Source: Antrodiella citrinella (taxonomy: Eukaryota; Basidiomycota; Agaricomycetes; Polyporales; Steccherinaceae). Taken from it: a DNA stretch of 17,813 bases. The notes below the pieces were generated by a model, which was not told where the DNA came from, made no database searches, and saw nothing but the letters and a program-made list of their open reading frames with translations. The DNA lies in the NCBI GenBank assembly GCA_004802725.1, contig SGPM01000453.1, positions 1 through 17,813 on the forward strand, read 5' to 3'. Shown piece after piece: positions 1-8,986 of this stretch (position 1 is the first letter of the stretch; every line of letters begins with the position of its first letter). Both the position numbers and the translations under genes were made by a program.

Positions 1-749
1 TCGTCATGGCCCCAGAATTCACCGACAGTGGGAACATAAGACGGGTCGGATTCCAGACGTTGCTGATAGGCCTGACGTGGAGTAGGACCTTTGGAATGAG
101 AAGACGGGCGACGCTCCCTGGACGAAGGCCGGGAGGAAGAAGCGACTGGCTCCGCGGGAGACTCGTGCTGTTCTTCGTCGTCAACGCGAGCGACAGCGGC
201 GGCAGCCTTCCCCGCAGCTTTCTTGGCTTGTTTCTTCTGCTTGTGACTCCGAGGCGCGGGAACAGATTGAGTAATGGAGTGTCCGTTAAGGTCTGAAAAA
301 TCGATCACAGGAAGGTCTCCAGCTCCAGTGGCATTCTCATCAGCTACCATCTGCGCCCAGTCAGTCGCACCGACGAAGGGACCGGAAGTTCCATTCAATA
401 GGGGCGCTTTTATGGTGATAATGTCGCTTGAACCTGCTGCATCTTTGACATGGAGAGGGGGAGGGCTTTGTGTCGTGCTAGGGGTCACAACTTCAAAGTT
501 GTTGGCAGGATGATCATCGTCATCTGAAGCAGAGTCTGAATCTGAGTCTGAGAGGAGAGATGAGTTGTTGTCGGTTTCAGAGTCGGTCCTGGCCTCTCGC
601 TGAATCTCATCATCGTCACTCTCAAAGCCCTTCTTCGCTCTACCCCGACGTCGGACAGTACGGTTCTTCTTGGAAATAGATGGTGCATTAGGCTTGTCAC
701 CAGATCTAGCGGTCTTTCTGGCGTTCGTATTCGTGATTGCAGCCGGCAT
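1..749 (-). CDS. Btz (Barentsz/CASC3/MLN51)-domain protein, 5' part, runs off left edge
   Basis: The minus strand is open from an ATG at 749 to the edge of the window, giving 249 codons without a stop or an obvious intron. The N-terminus (about residues 1-45) is basic and Lys/Arg-rich, with RRRGRAKKG near residue 35. It is followed by a Ser/Asp-rich acidic stretch (about 45-80), then a low-complexity region and an Ala/Lys-rich helix (about 165-185). The last visible residues, 234-249, read DPSYVPTVGEFWGHDD. This matches the start of the Btz/SELOR module, whose hallmark is an aromatic-x-HDD(R) motif used to bind the eIF4A3 core helicase of the exon junction complex. Inferred role: exon-junction-complex/mRNP factor in nucleus and cytoplasm. 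The rest of the Btz domain and the C-terminus lie outside the window. The gene is divergent from the THOC3-like gene on the right. The family call rests on a short motif plus compatible composition. Confidence 0.75.
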   Translation of the reverse strand, partial: MPAAITNTNARKTARSGDKPNAPSISKKNRTVRRRGRAKKGFESDDDEIQREARTDSETDNNSSLLSDSDSDSASDDDDHPANNFEVVTPSTTQSPPPLHVKDAAGSSDIITIKAPLLNGTSGPFVGATDWAQMVADENATGAGDLPVIDFSDLNGHSITQSVPAPRSHKQKKQAKKAAGKAAAAVARVDDEEQHESPAEPVASSSRPSSRERRPSSHSKGPTPRQAYQQRLESDPSYVPTVGEFWGHD

Positions 750-1511
750 GATAGGAAAACTGGAAGTAAGGTGTAAGAACAAAGGGCGATGCGAGTGAGT
801 ACGGGAGATGACACACACCTTGACAACGATGTATTAATGAAGACTATGTTGCGAAAAGGATCAGACGAGCGTGAGGGGTCAAGTGGAATGTGGTGGAATA
901 AGCAGCGAGTGTCGTGGGACGGAGCGGCGGGGACGATGTGAGTGGCGAGGAGGAGGTCGACGATGAGCAAGGGAAAGAAAACGCTGCCTTGCTTTCGTAA
1001 GCAAGACACGTTTCCGGCAGTGGCGGAGTCACACACAAAATAGGCACCTCCTTCCCTTTCAGGACTGCCGCCATTTCATCGTCGACGGTCAACTCGCATT
1101 CGGAGAGTATCAAGGTCTGCTACATAAACGACCCACAAGTACAGAGAAACCTTTAGTATTCCTTCCAAGCCATTTTCTGAGTGAAGAAACATCTCGGTCA
1201 TAGGAGTTGCAGTGGTTTCTGGCTAGGCAGTTAAAGCATTAATATTGTAATGATACATAAAAACCCGAAGAATGAAGACTATTCAACAGCATTTCAGCGA
1301 GTGCTTCCGTGCTGTAGTTCTGACAAGATATACGGCAGATAGAGCTTTGGATTTTGAACTTACTATGTAGTACCAAATCTGGCTGGACGATCGACTCTGA
1401 TGAAAAGACGCCCATACTTGTCTTCATTGTTACTCTAACCTTCCAAACTTCAAGTTGTCTAGCAGTGCTGGTTGAAGTACAAAGAAGGTCGACACATAGA
1501 CACAGCATACA
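750..1511. promoter_or_regulatory. Divergent intergenic region between the Btz-like and THOC3-like genes
   Basis: This 762-bp region separates two start codons facing away from each other, so it should carry both promoters and both 5' UTRs. Open frames inside it on either strand (for example 844-1113 minus) lack an ATG start, a plausible splice context or any recognisable motif, so I treat it as non-coding. No clear TATA box was seen. Confidence 0.6.
760..818 (-). other. Candidate 5'-UTR intron of the Btz-like gene
   Basis: On the minus strand a GTGTGT donor begins at 818, and a pyrimidine-rich tract ending in TTCCAG closes at 760. This gives a 59-nt GT-AG segment that ends 10 nt before the ATG at 749. 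Size, donor and acceptor match the coding introns in this window. No transcript evidence is available, so this is a prediction. Confidence 0.4.
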
Positions 1512-2956
1512 ATGTCGAGCTCAAATACCAATGGGAAGGATGAGAATGACGAGATACCACCTCCTCAGAAGCCTCCATCCCCGCCGCCACACACCACGTT
1601 TGCGATACGGGGTATACATGTAGGACATATCTTTCTCTTTCGTACAGGGCGTTGAGTGAATGCGCAGAGATTTAGGCTCCAAACTTTGCTGCATTCAAAC
1701 CCAGGGATCTGCGTCTTACTTCAACGCAAGGCATGAACCATGTTGCATGGAATTGTGATGGACAACGACTCGCTGCCGTAGGAATTGACAAGATCACACG
1801 ACTGTGGTGGCCAGAGAAAAGCGTATGTTTATTTGGTCGTTAGTTCTGTTGAACTTAGGCTCACTGTGTTTCAGCTGGACATCAGGTCTGCCACTTCCTT
1901 TTCCGGGGCGCATGCGGACGAAGTCGACTATGTCGCGTGGAACCCTACGCACCCTGATCTTTTCTGTACATCGAGTCAGAAGGATCGCAAAATTGTTTTC
2001 TGGGACGCTCGACGTAAGCACTTCTGCTTTCTTCTTTGCATATATACCAAAATCTGACGGATGTTCAGAAAGCCGACCAGTGCAGCAAGTTGCTCTGAAA
2101 CCGTCTCCAGTATCAATATGCTACTCACCAAACGGACGGGCACTTGTGTACACCACTGCCGGAAGGACTATGAACTACCTAGTCTACGACAAAGTCTCTG
2201 AAGACGCGAAAGAACAGTGGCGAGTCTCAGACAAAGAGGGTGTAGGTGCAAACGGCTTCGAGAAAGTTTGCTGCTGACCAAGATCCGTAGACTCCTGCTT
2301 CAACGGCCACTTTTAATCATGTTGGTGACGCCCTCGTTCTCACGAGCTCTGGGGATACCGCTCTACGAGTAGCGGAATATCCGAGTTTGACGTTGTTGAC
2401 CACCGCCCCTGCCCACGTAGGCGGATGCATGGCAGTGGCCCTGGACCCCAGGGGAAAGTGAGGCTGTTTGAACTGTCACGATTTTGCATATATCACTGAT
2501 TCACTGCACGAAGATACTTGGCATCTGGTGGAAATGACGGTATCGTCAACTTGTTTGATTTGACAGATTGGGTTTGCGCCAGGACTATCGCTGTTTGCGA
2601 GTACGTTACATCATGTTTTCCTATCCAGTGTGCTAACTCTCCATCTAGCCATCCGATTACCTCTTTGAGTTTCTCCTACGACGGAGAATACATCGCTATT
2701 TCCAACATAGGCACTTACATCGACATCGTACGTCCTGTTTCGTACATCGTTTCCTGCTGATTCTGACGCTCAGTCGTGATGTTAGTGTGCAACAGAGACG
2801 GGAATGCCGTTGCACCGCATTCCTGCATTAGGTCCCTCAGCTACGGTTCAGTGGCATCCTTCTAAGTATGTCATAGCATACTGTGGCCAGACCAAACCCA
2901 AGGAAGGCGGTCCTCCACCAGCGGCATGGATCAGTCTCTTCGGTCCAGGGATGTAA
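1512..2956 (+). CDS. THOC3: THO complex subunit 3 (THOC3/Tex1)-like WD40 protein
   Basis: WD40 beta-propeller subunit of the THO/TREX complex, which couples transcription to mRNP packaging and nuclear export. Proposed exons: 1512-1619, 1676-1822, 1875-2013, 2069-2241, 2291-2457, 2514-2600, 2649-2727 and 2786-2956. All seven introns are GT-AG, 48-58 nt, and phases join perfectly to give 356 residues, close to the usual length of about 350. After a Pro-rich N-terminus the WD blades are readable: HVAWNCDGQRLAAVGIDK (from residue 58), a block with DYVAWNPTHPDLFCTSS ending in the WD-type VFWDAR, then ICYSPNGRALVY, LVLTSSGDTALRVAEY, YLASGGNDGIVNLFD, TSLSFSYDGEYIAIS and VQWHPSKYVIAYCG. Their order and wording follow THOC3 proteins, including the late IDI...ETG...P block. 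The protein ends ISLFGPGM-stop. The ATG at 1512 is the first that fits exon 1. The gene is intact. Confidence 0.9.
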
Positions 2957-4149
2957 CATCAATCAGCGGTATGCACAAGCCAGACCCTGCTCTATACGTG
3001 CCGTCGCTGATAGCAATATCATAGAATAGTCTTGAACAGTCCGTTGTATAAATATATCCACCACCGTGAGAGAATGGTACCGTACTCATACATGATGTGC
3101 AACGTCTACTGCACAGTCTGGACTTGGGTAGTTTCTGGTGCCGCCTCTGCGAGCAAGGGTTCCTCGTCACCAAGGCGAATGGGACCTAAAGCATCGATCT
3201 CAGCCAGGTGAACGCCGAAACCATGCTCTTGACCGCAGTAGAAAATGAAGAGGCAAATAGCGGTAGCTGTGAAGCGATGTATTGTTCCAGATCAGTCCGA
3301 TTGGCGTGTCGCTCTAAGATCGGAGTGCTCACCGGTAGCGGTCAACAGATACGAGAATACTGTTGCAAGGATGGTTCGAAGTTGACACCTCATGAAGACA
3401 TAGCACCAACGGGCTGTGGGCATTGCTGCACGAAACAGCAGCATCTACCGTGAACATGATTGTCATCGCTGTTGGACAGGACATCTCATGTATACCATAC
3501 TAAACGAACGGCAGACATAGATCTCTGCGTTGATGGAGGGGGGGATGTCCGGTCCGGTGTCCAGTCGAAGGAACTTCCAGATCACACACTATCACATGGG
3601 TGGTATCCACCCCAAGTGCGACCTGAAGGCGCGGAAGAAATGGTGTTTGTGATGCCGAAGACGTCGGATATGTTTATATCGAGCAATACGAGGTCAACAA
3701 CCTGGAGCGGCGGAGGAGCGGGTGGCTGGTGGAGACCGTTGCTGGAGCTAGTTATACGAACAGTTCCAAGAGGTGATGTGGGCATGTTGAACGTTGGTGG
3801 TCAGTGGCCCGAGCGGTGAAGGTGTGTTGATATGGCGAGTTTTCGAGCGAACATGTTCGTTCGGATTACTTACTGTGGCGTACTACTTCCTTATTAGGGC
3901 AGTCAGCCGTGGTGTTGTTGAATCTCCGACGTCTCCACTAGTCTCCTCTCACCACAACCACGATCTCGCTCACAATGGAGAATCCGTCTCCGCTTCATCG
4001 CACTCGACTGTTTCCCTACAACGACCTCCCCTGCATGCCAGACTCTCCTGCCATGGGCGGTATCGTATTCCTCGACCTGAACAACGACCTGAACTTGAAT
4101 ACCGACATCAGCCCCTGCGGCCTCACCGAGTTCTCGCCCAGCTCCGATA
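2957..4149. other. Gene-free stretch downstream of THOC3
   Basis: About 1.2 kb follows the THOC3 stop. Several open frames of 80-120 codons exist on the plus strand (for example 3208-3453, 3460-3819, 3975-4226) and shadows on the minus strand. None gives a recognisable domain or a chain of exons with compatible splice sites. No tRNA with proper A and B boxes was found; two GGTTCGAA-like strings (3372, 4574) have no cloverleaf around them. It may hold the decayed 3' part of the membrane-protein relic to its right. Confidence 0.5.
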
Positions 4150-5260
4150 TCGTCAGTGAGCGAGCGGCTTTCGCGATACAGACATACCATGTATGTCGTT
4201 CGCCACGCCTACAATGCCTGAGATGAAATGGACGAGAGCGCATACGGCAATGATGGCTAGACAGAGGTCAAAGCATGAACAGACACTGGTGGTAGTGCAA
4301 TAAGGACTCACTATAGGCAACAAAGCGAATCGTTGAATCCCTCCAAGGGAAATCCACAGTCGGAAGTGTGAGAGTAACGGTAACTGGCTAAGAGAAGTAG
4401 AAGATATGGAGGTGCACTCCGGAACACGCAGCAACTGCTCACTTATGAGACGTATTGACAGATGACGCTCAAAGTTGGCGTCAGATGTTCCCCATGGTAG
4501 CAAACGCACAGCTTATGTTGGTGGCTGATAGATTTGACCAGTATCCGACCCCGCCTTTGCGATCTCATTCAGCGGTTCGAAATTACGTCTGAAAAGGGTA
4601 GAACAAGTATGGATAGAGGAACACAGCGGCCGCATCAGCGCAGTACTAACACCCATGTAAATTCGGGGTGTTTGCGCAGCATTCACGCCCGTTATCCTTA
4701 GCAATCACCTATGGTACCTTCAGATTCCACGACGGCGGCTCCGATAACTTGTCTCTGGACGTCCCAGTCCTTGCCGAAGACAAGACTCGGGCACGAGGTT
4801 TCCCGTCGACTAACGCTAGCTTTGCGCTGGCCTAAGTTGTCCGATGGGATACCTCAGCAAAAAACGATCGGCCGGTGACGGATTGTGCTGTGGTCCTAGA
4901 CTCGCGGTCCCAAACTTAGAAAACAAATAATGGAGGACCAAACGTGTCTGCAGTCAGAATGGACGAAGACGGACCTACTGCGGACCCACAAACTTTGAAG
5001 TATGACTGAGGCTTTTAGGTGATGTGCGGGAATATGTGCGGCGCACATATGCCGTATGCATTCCGGTTGATACTTCACATTTTATCGAATTGATTCCAAC
5101 AAGTGAAGGCAGAGCGGGGAACGGGGAAAGATACAGATGTGGGCAAATACAGTGCAAATGCCAAGGAGGCTCGAGGGACGCCACGGTACGGGACCGATCA
5201 GGGCGTCTACCACCCAGATTACCTTAGCACGATCGAGATACGATCGACGTCGTTCGACAG
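4150..5260 (-). pseudogene. Possible second relic of a DUF6534-like multi-pass membrane protein
   Basis: Scattered minus-strand fragments in different frames, in the order expected of the mushroom-expanded DUF6534-type seven-helix family. They are SYLDRAKVIWVVDAL near 5245-5195 (loop and start of helix 2), LFRRNFEPLNEIAKAG near 4600-4550, SHFRLWISLGGIQRFALLP near 4370-4312, and a helix TIIAVCALVHFISGIVGVAN near 4261-4195. The last fragment is preceded by what looks like a real 55-nt intron (donor GTGAGTCC, acceptor CTGTCTAG) and followed by a GTATGTC donor. Frames change and stops intervene, so no intact protein can be assembled. The final helix resembles one in the neighbouring relic (see findings). 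The call rests on recalled family texture and is tentative. An alternative is an unrelated small membrane gene or chance. Confidence 0.25.
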
Positions 5261-5639
5261 CCTGTGAACGAAATCCATCTTGCACTGGGAGAGGCTTGTG
5301 GCAGGACCAGGGAGGGCCCCAACACATGATGCCACCGCTTTTCGCCCCCTTGTTGGCACACTCTCCACGCCTCATTCCATGAACAATGGATTGGCCGCTA
5401 TCTAGTACACGTCTAGCATACCCCGACACATATGACAAGCCTACAACCTACGAGCAAGCCCCGCTTGCAAGCCTGGAGACCATGATTCCTACTCTTCGTG
5501 TACTACGACTAAGTATCTGCCTTCATGATCCAGCCAGATTTGACCCTCACCTCTCTCCATTCTCGACACGTTCACTCTCAGTCCAAGTCCGAGTCTGCTA
5601 GCGCGTCACTGCGATGTGAATCGCGACAGGTGTCGCTGC

Positions 5640-6790
5640 AGAAGAAACTCGTCAGTCGTCGACCCCACGGAACGCCAGAGGAGACGTATAGATTGCACAG
5701 ATGAGGTAAGCTATTATTGTCGCGGACGAAGATATTCTGCAGCGGGCCCATGCGTCGATGAAGAGGTTGTGAGAGTCCGGTTTGCAAGTAACCACAGCAT
5801 CAGCCGTCAATAATCCTGCCATGGCTGGAACCAATCCCATAATGAGTGGTTATCCCCATAGAGATACTAAAGATATACTGACGGAACCACGCTTCAGTGA
5901 GAACGACAATAGAGACAAAATGAGCCCTCGCCGTAGCAAGGGGACACATGCTTCCCGGTCGTTTGTTGAACATACATCTAGGAAGACTCAACTCAACGGT
6001 GACATGCAACATTAGAAAGTACAACGCACAAGATTGGGATCCACAGCACAGTCAGGCAGCCTAGGACGGGGGTGAAAAGCCCAGAGATCGCTGTGGAGGG
6101 GGGTTATCGACGATCGGCTCGAGCCATTAGTAGGGTAGATTGTTGAGGAAGTCTTACATCGCAAAGAGTTCGCTGCATTCGAGATACCTATGATGACCTG
6201 AACGAAGGCAAACGCAAAAATTGTGCCTGTATCTGATAGTCGGTATAGGTCGGGAAAAAACATTGACGAGCCTCGTACCGTAGGCAAGCAGTCGCACTGT
6301 TGAATCGTGCATGTTTTGAACGTTGAATTGGCTCCTAGGGGATGTTGCTGCGATCTTTCTTGCTTTATACTCCGAGAGGATGCCATGCGTCCAGAATCAT
6401 CCAGAAGATCCCCACGACGCCTTAATTGATGGTGCCGGTTGTGCGGGAGAATTCCTACACAACCGTGTTATGCATACGGTGCGCAGTAAGTAAGCTTTTG
6501 TTTTGAATGACACGCTTTCACGTCAGCAGAACAAGGTGCATTCTGAGCGTCCTAGCCTAAGTGTTTCGGCCAAGGGACCCATCCGAGTCTTCGGAATCCA
6601 AAGAATGTACACCATGAACTTCCATCGTGACTCAGGAAGCCGTCCTGGGTGCTGAAAGAGTTGTGCCCTCAATCACAGAGAATGACTATTCTGGTGATGA
6701 GCGGCCACGGGTCCTTTCCTTGGTGATACTTACCGAGTACTAGCTGCCACTGCGCAGAATAATGCCCACGATATATGGGGCCATGCGGTG
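5640..6790 (-). pseudogene. Decayed DUF6534-like multi-pass membrane protein
   Basis: Minus-strand fragments, read in order, resemble DUF6534-type membrane proteins of Agaricomycetes. At 6784-6740 there is a start-like MAPYIVGIILRSGS (helix 1). It is followed in another frame by KYHQGKDPWPLITRIVIL up to a stop at 6671-6669 (loop plus helix 2), then RWKFMVYILWIPKT near 6626 and LLRTVCITRLCRNSPAQP near 6480. At 6260-6157 come FFPDLYRLS, matching the family's aromatic-x-x-R/L-Y-R-L-S signature, and the helix TIFAFAFVQVIIGISNAAN. A GTAAGAC donor lies at 6157. Near 5840-5740 GLVPAMAGLLTADAVV and near 5722 NNSLPHLCN echo the last helix and the Y-x-NSLLATLN signature. Stops and frame changes separate the fragments, so it is called a pseudogene. 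Ligand and function of the family are unknown. Confidence 0.4.
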
Positions 6791-7411
6791 ACCTGCTTGC
6801 CCTCCTCGAGGATGGCGACGCCGTCGTCGGTTGGGAGAGGCCTTGCGTTGACAGCACCGTGACTCCGATTCTATGGTATGCCACTGGCCGCCCTATATCA
6901 TCGTGTCGGCATCAATTGGCAGCCTAGCCTCTGATAGTATACATACGACGGAAGAGTTTCGGGAACCATACTCACACACAGGGCCAGAAGCTTGAACCCG
7001 GGTGGAGACTAGATTTGGCCCGGTATTTATGAGGCATCCACAGGATATGTGACAGTCCTACAATGCCCTTTAAAGTCGAATGGTTATGTAGAAGATCAGC
7101 GACAAAGCCAACAAATTTTCTGCTTACTACTACGTCAGTGACCTTGCCTGTCCGTTTTATTGGGCGATATCTGACACTATTCAGTCCAAGGCGCTGGAAG
7201 TAATGAGCAAGACGACTTGAGAATACTGCGTTCGGAAGGACTGACAAGCAGCGGTTTCGAAGTTCAATGGTGGATGACCGAGCTGATGATTCACGAGATG
7301 ACCACGCTGTAGTTCTCCTTTGACCAGGTAGATTGGAATTCACATTCGAGATACACAGTACATTGTGAGAAACACGATACCAGATACATCGAGTCGGTGA
7401 CGTTGCAGATC
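6791..7411. other. Intergenic region 3' of the FAH-family gene
   Basis: Nothing convincing is coding here. The longest frame, 6972-7343 on the minus strand, has no domain, no splice partner and unremarkable composition. The region should contain the 3' UTR and poly(A) site of the gene ending at 7412. Confidence 0.5.
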
Positions 7412-8710
7412 TCAGAGTTTGGACTTGACAATAGCACTCTTGCCTTCCTCGATAACGGGGTTTGACAATGTGCCGATACCGCCTCCGATCCAGACGCTGA
7501 CATCGTCTCCGTTCTTCAGGTGAATAGCAGGCTTCCTGACGAAGCCGACACCTTTGGGTGTTCCTGTCATGATGACGGAACCAGGAAGGAGGGTGGTTCC
7601 CGAGGACAAATGGGCAATGGTTTGGCGAACATTGAACAACTGGTCACTACACGACGGAGATTAGATAATTTGGAAATTGAAAATAGATTGCTGGTACTGA
7701 CGAGGTGTTGCCGTCTTGAAGGGTCTGTCCATTAACTGTACATTTGAGAGGAAGAGTCTGAGGGTCCGGTAGGGCGTGTGCAGCGACAAGGCAAGGCCCG
7801 ATAGGGGTGACATCATCTGTCCAGACAATATAAGAGACTTGCGTACTCTGAAGAAAGCCTTACATACCGTAGCCCTTGGAGAAGCCCCACTGGCTGACGG
7901 CGAGTTGATGATACCGGAAAGATATCTACAGCCCGAAGGAATGGTTATAAATTCTCATCGCGAGCAGAACACGATCTTACGTCGTTGCCGGCAGTGTATG
8001 CCAGAACATAATTCAAGGCATCAGCTTCGGACACATTCTTGGCGGCCTTGCCGATGACAACAGTAAGTTCAACCTCGTAGTCGGGAATGTGTTTCTCCAC
8101 GGGTTGGAGTGCTTTCGGGATGGCGATGGGGGCTTCCGGTCCAATCATAGATGTAGGAGGTTTGTAGAACAAGATAGGGTATCTGCGCGGGGAGTCTCAG
8201 TTATTCTCAACCTAAATCGACTACGTGAAAACGAGCTCACTTCGGCTTCGCCATCTTCGTTTCAGCCTACCAACAAGACCGGGTCACGTACTGCCCTCAT
8301 GCTATTGCAAAGGGCACTCACCGCATGGTCTGAATAGTTCAGACCCAAACACCGCACTATTCCCAGCTGCTCACGAGAAAGGGGGGCTAGCAGTTCCTTG
8401 ACCGTAAGGACGCGGTTCGTAACCTCCGCAGATGCATCAAGAGCAGTTCCGAGGATTTCGTACGCCTTGATAGTCTTCTTCTGACGATAGGCAATTCCGA
8501 CTGTTAGGCAACGTGAGTTATCGAATGTGAGAACATACTGTACACTCACTGTCCAGCTTAGAGTCAACTGGTTCACCGATATGAACTTGGGCGGTCTCGG
8601 TCGCCACAAAGCGAATAAGGCGGGTCCATTGCTACAAGTACGCGATGTTTCGTGAGCACGACTAAGGACAACAGTCTCTAGAGGGTACGTACGGTCCTGA
8701 TGGGCGACAT
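7412..8710 (-). CDS. Fumarylacetoacetate hydrolase (FAH) family protein, FAHD1/FAHD2-like
   Basis: A metal-dependent hydrolase/decarboxylase of the FAH superfamily. Members cleave C-C bonds of diketo acids or decarboxylate oxaloacetate; the exact substrate cannot be read here. Exons on the minus strand in transcript order: 8710-8693, 8631-8550, 8500-8322, 8266-8241, 8182-7981, 7925-7868, 7816-7702 and 7646-7412. All introns are GT-AG, 49-61 nt, and phases agree, giving 304 residues, typical for two-part FAHD2-like proteins. A short N-terminal region (DIGIAYR...) leads to GLNYSDHA (86-93). The metal site is visible as E138-V-E140 in DYEVELTVV and D169 in YTAGND. Also visible are QLAVSQWGFSKGYD and TGTPKGVG (254-261). 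Exons 1 (18 nt) and 4 (26 nt) are very small. The ATG at 8710 is chosen because an in-frame stop lies just 5' of exon 2, so the start must come from an upstream exon. The gene is divergent from cdc14. Confidence 0.9.
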
Positions 8711-8986
8711 GGTGGTTCTGGAGAATGCGGAGGACGCTGAGTGCTTTAAATAATGTGTCCATAGCTTGTGGCTCGACTGGGAAAGACACCGAAACACCTG
8801 AGGGAACCGGGAGGCCGCTTCCAGACGCCCGAAACATCCGACGCGGTCATGTGATGCACGCGTAACCTAGACGCGCATGTTCCGTTGCCAGTGGCCACGG
8901 CCCGCCACGGTGAGTGTTTTGAACCACTGCCGCCTTACACCACCTCCTTCCACGCGACTCGCATCAGCTACCCTATCCGGGAAGCT
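8711..8986. promoter_or_regulatory. Shared divergent promoter of the FAH-family and cdc14 genes
   Basis: Only 276 bp separate the two divergent start codons, so the promoters must overlap or be shared. The segment is GC-rich and contains a CATGTG E-box-like word near 8848; no TATA box is evident. Coding frames across it are shadows. Confidence 0.6.

Noticed and set aside
485..1036. Minus-strand 183-codon open frame overlapping the Btz-like gene start
   Set aside because: It is a shifted-frame shadow of the Btz-like exon and its leader, with no recognisable domain; the frame starting at 749 carries the Btz motif.
3460..3819. Plus-strand frame with a phrase resembling D-amino-acid oxidase (MVFVMPKTSD, with YEVNNL in another frame)
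   Set aside because: Only a few residues fit, in two different frames, with no FAD-binding motif or other DAO signatures nearby. Too weak to list.
4560..4600. GGTTCGAA string as a possible tRNA B box
   Set aside because: No matching A box, acceptor stem or cloverleaf on either strand; the same applies to the one at 3372.
6972..7343. Minus-strand 123-codon open frame downstream of the FAH-family gene
   Set aside because: No domain, no splice context and no continuity; likely 3' UTR or intergenic chance frame.
2957..7411. Intact transposable element in the gene desert
   Set aside because: I saw no reverse transcriptase, integrase or transposase motifs, and no long terminal or inverted repeats by eye; a repeat-library search would be needed to exclude old remnants.
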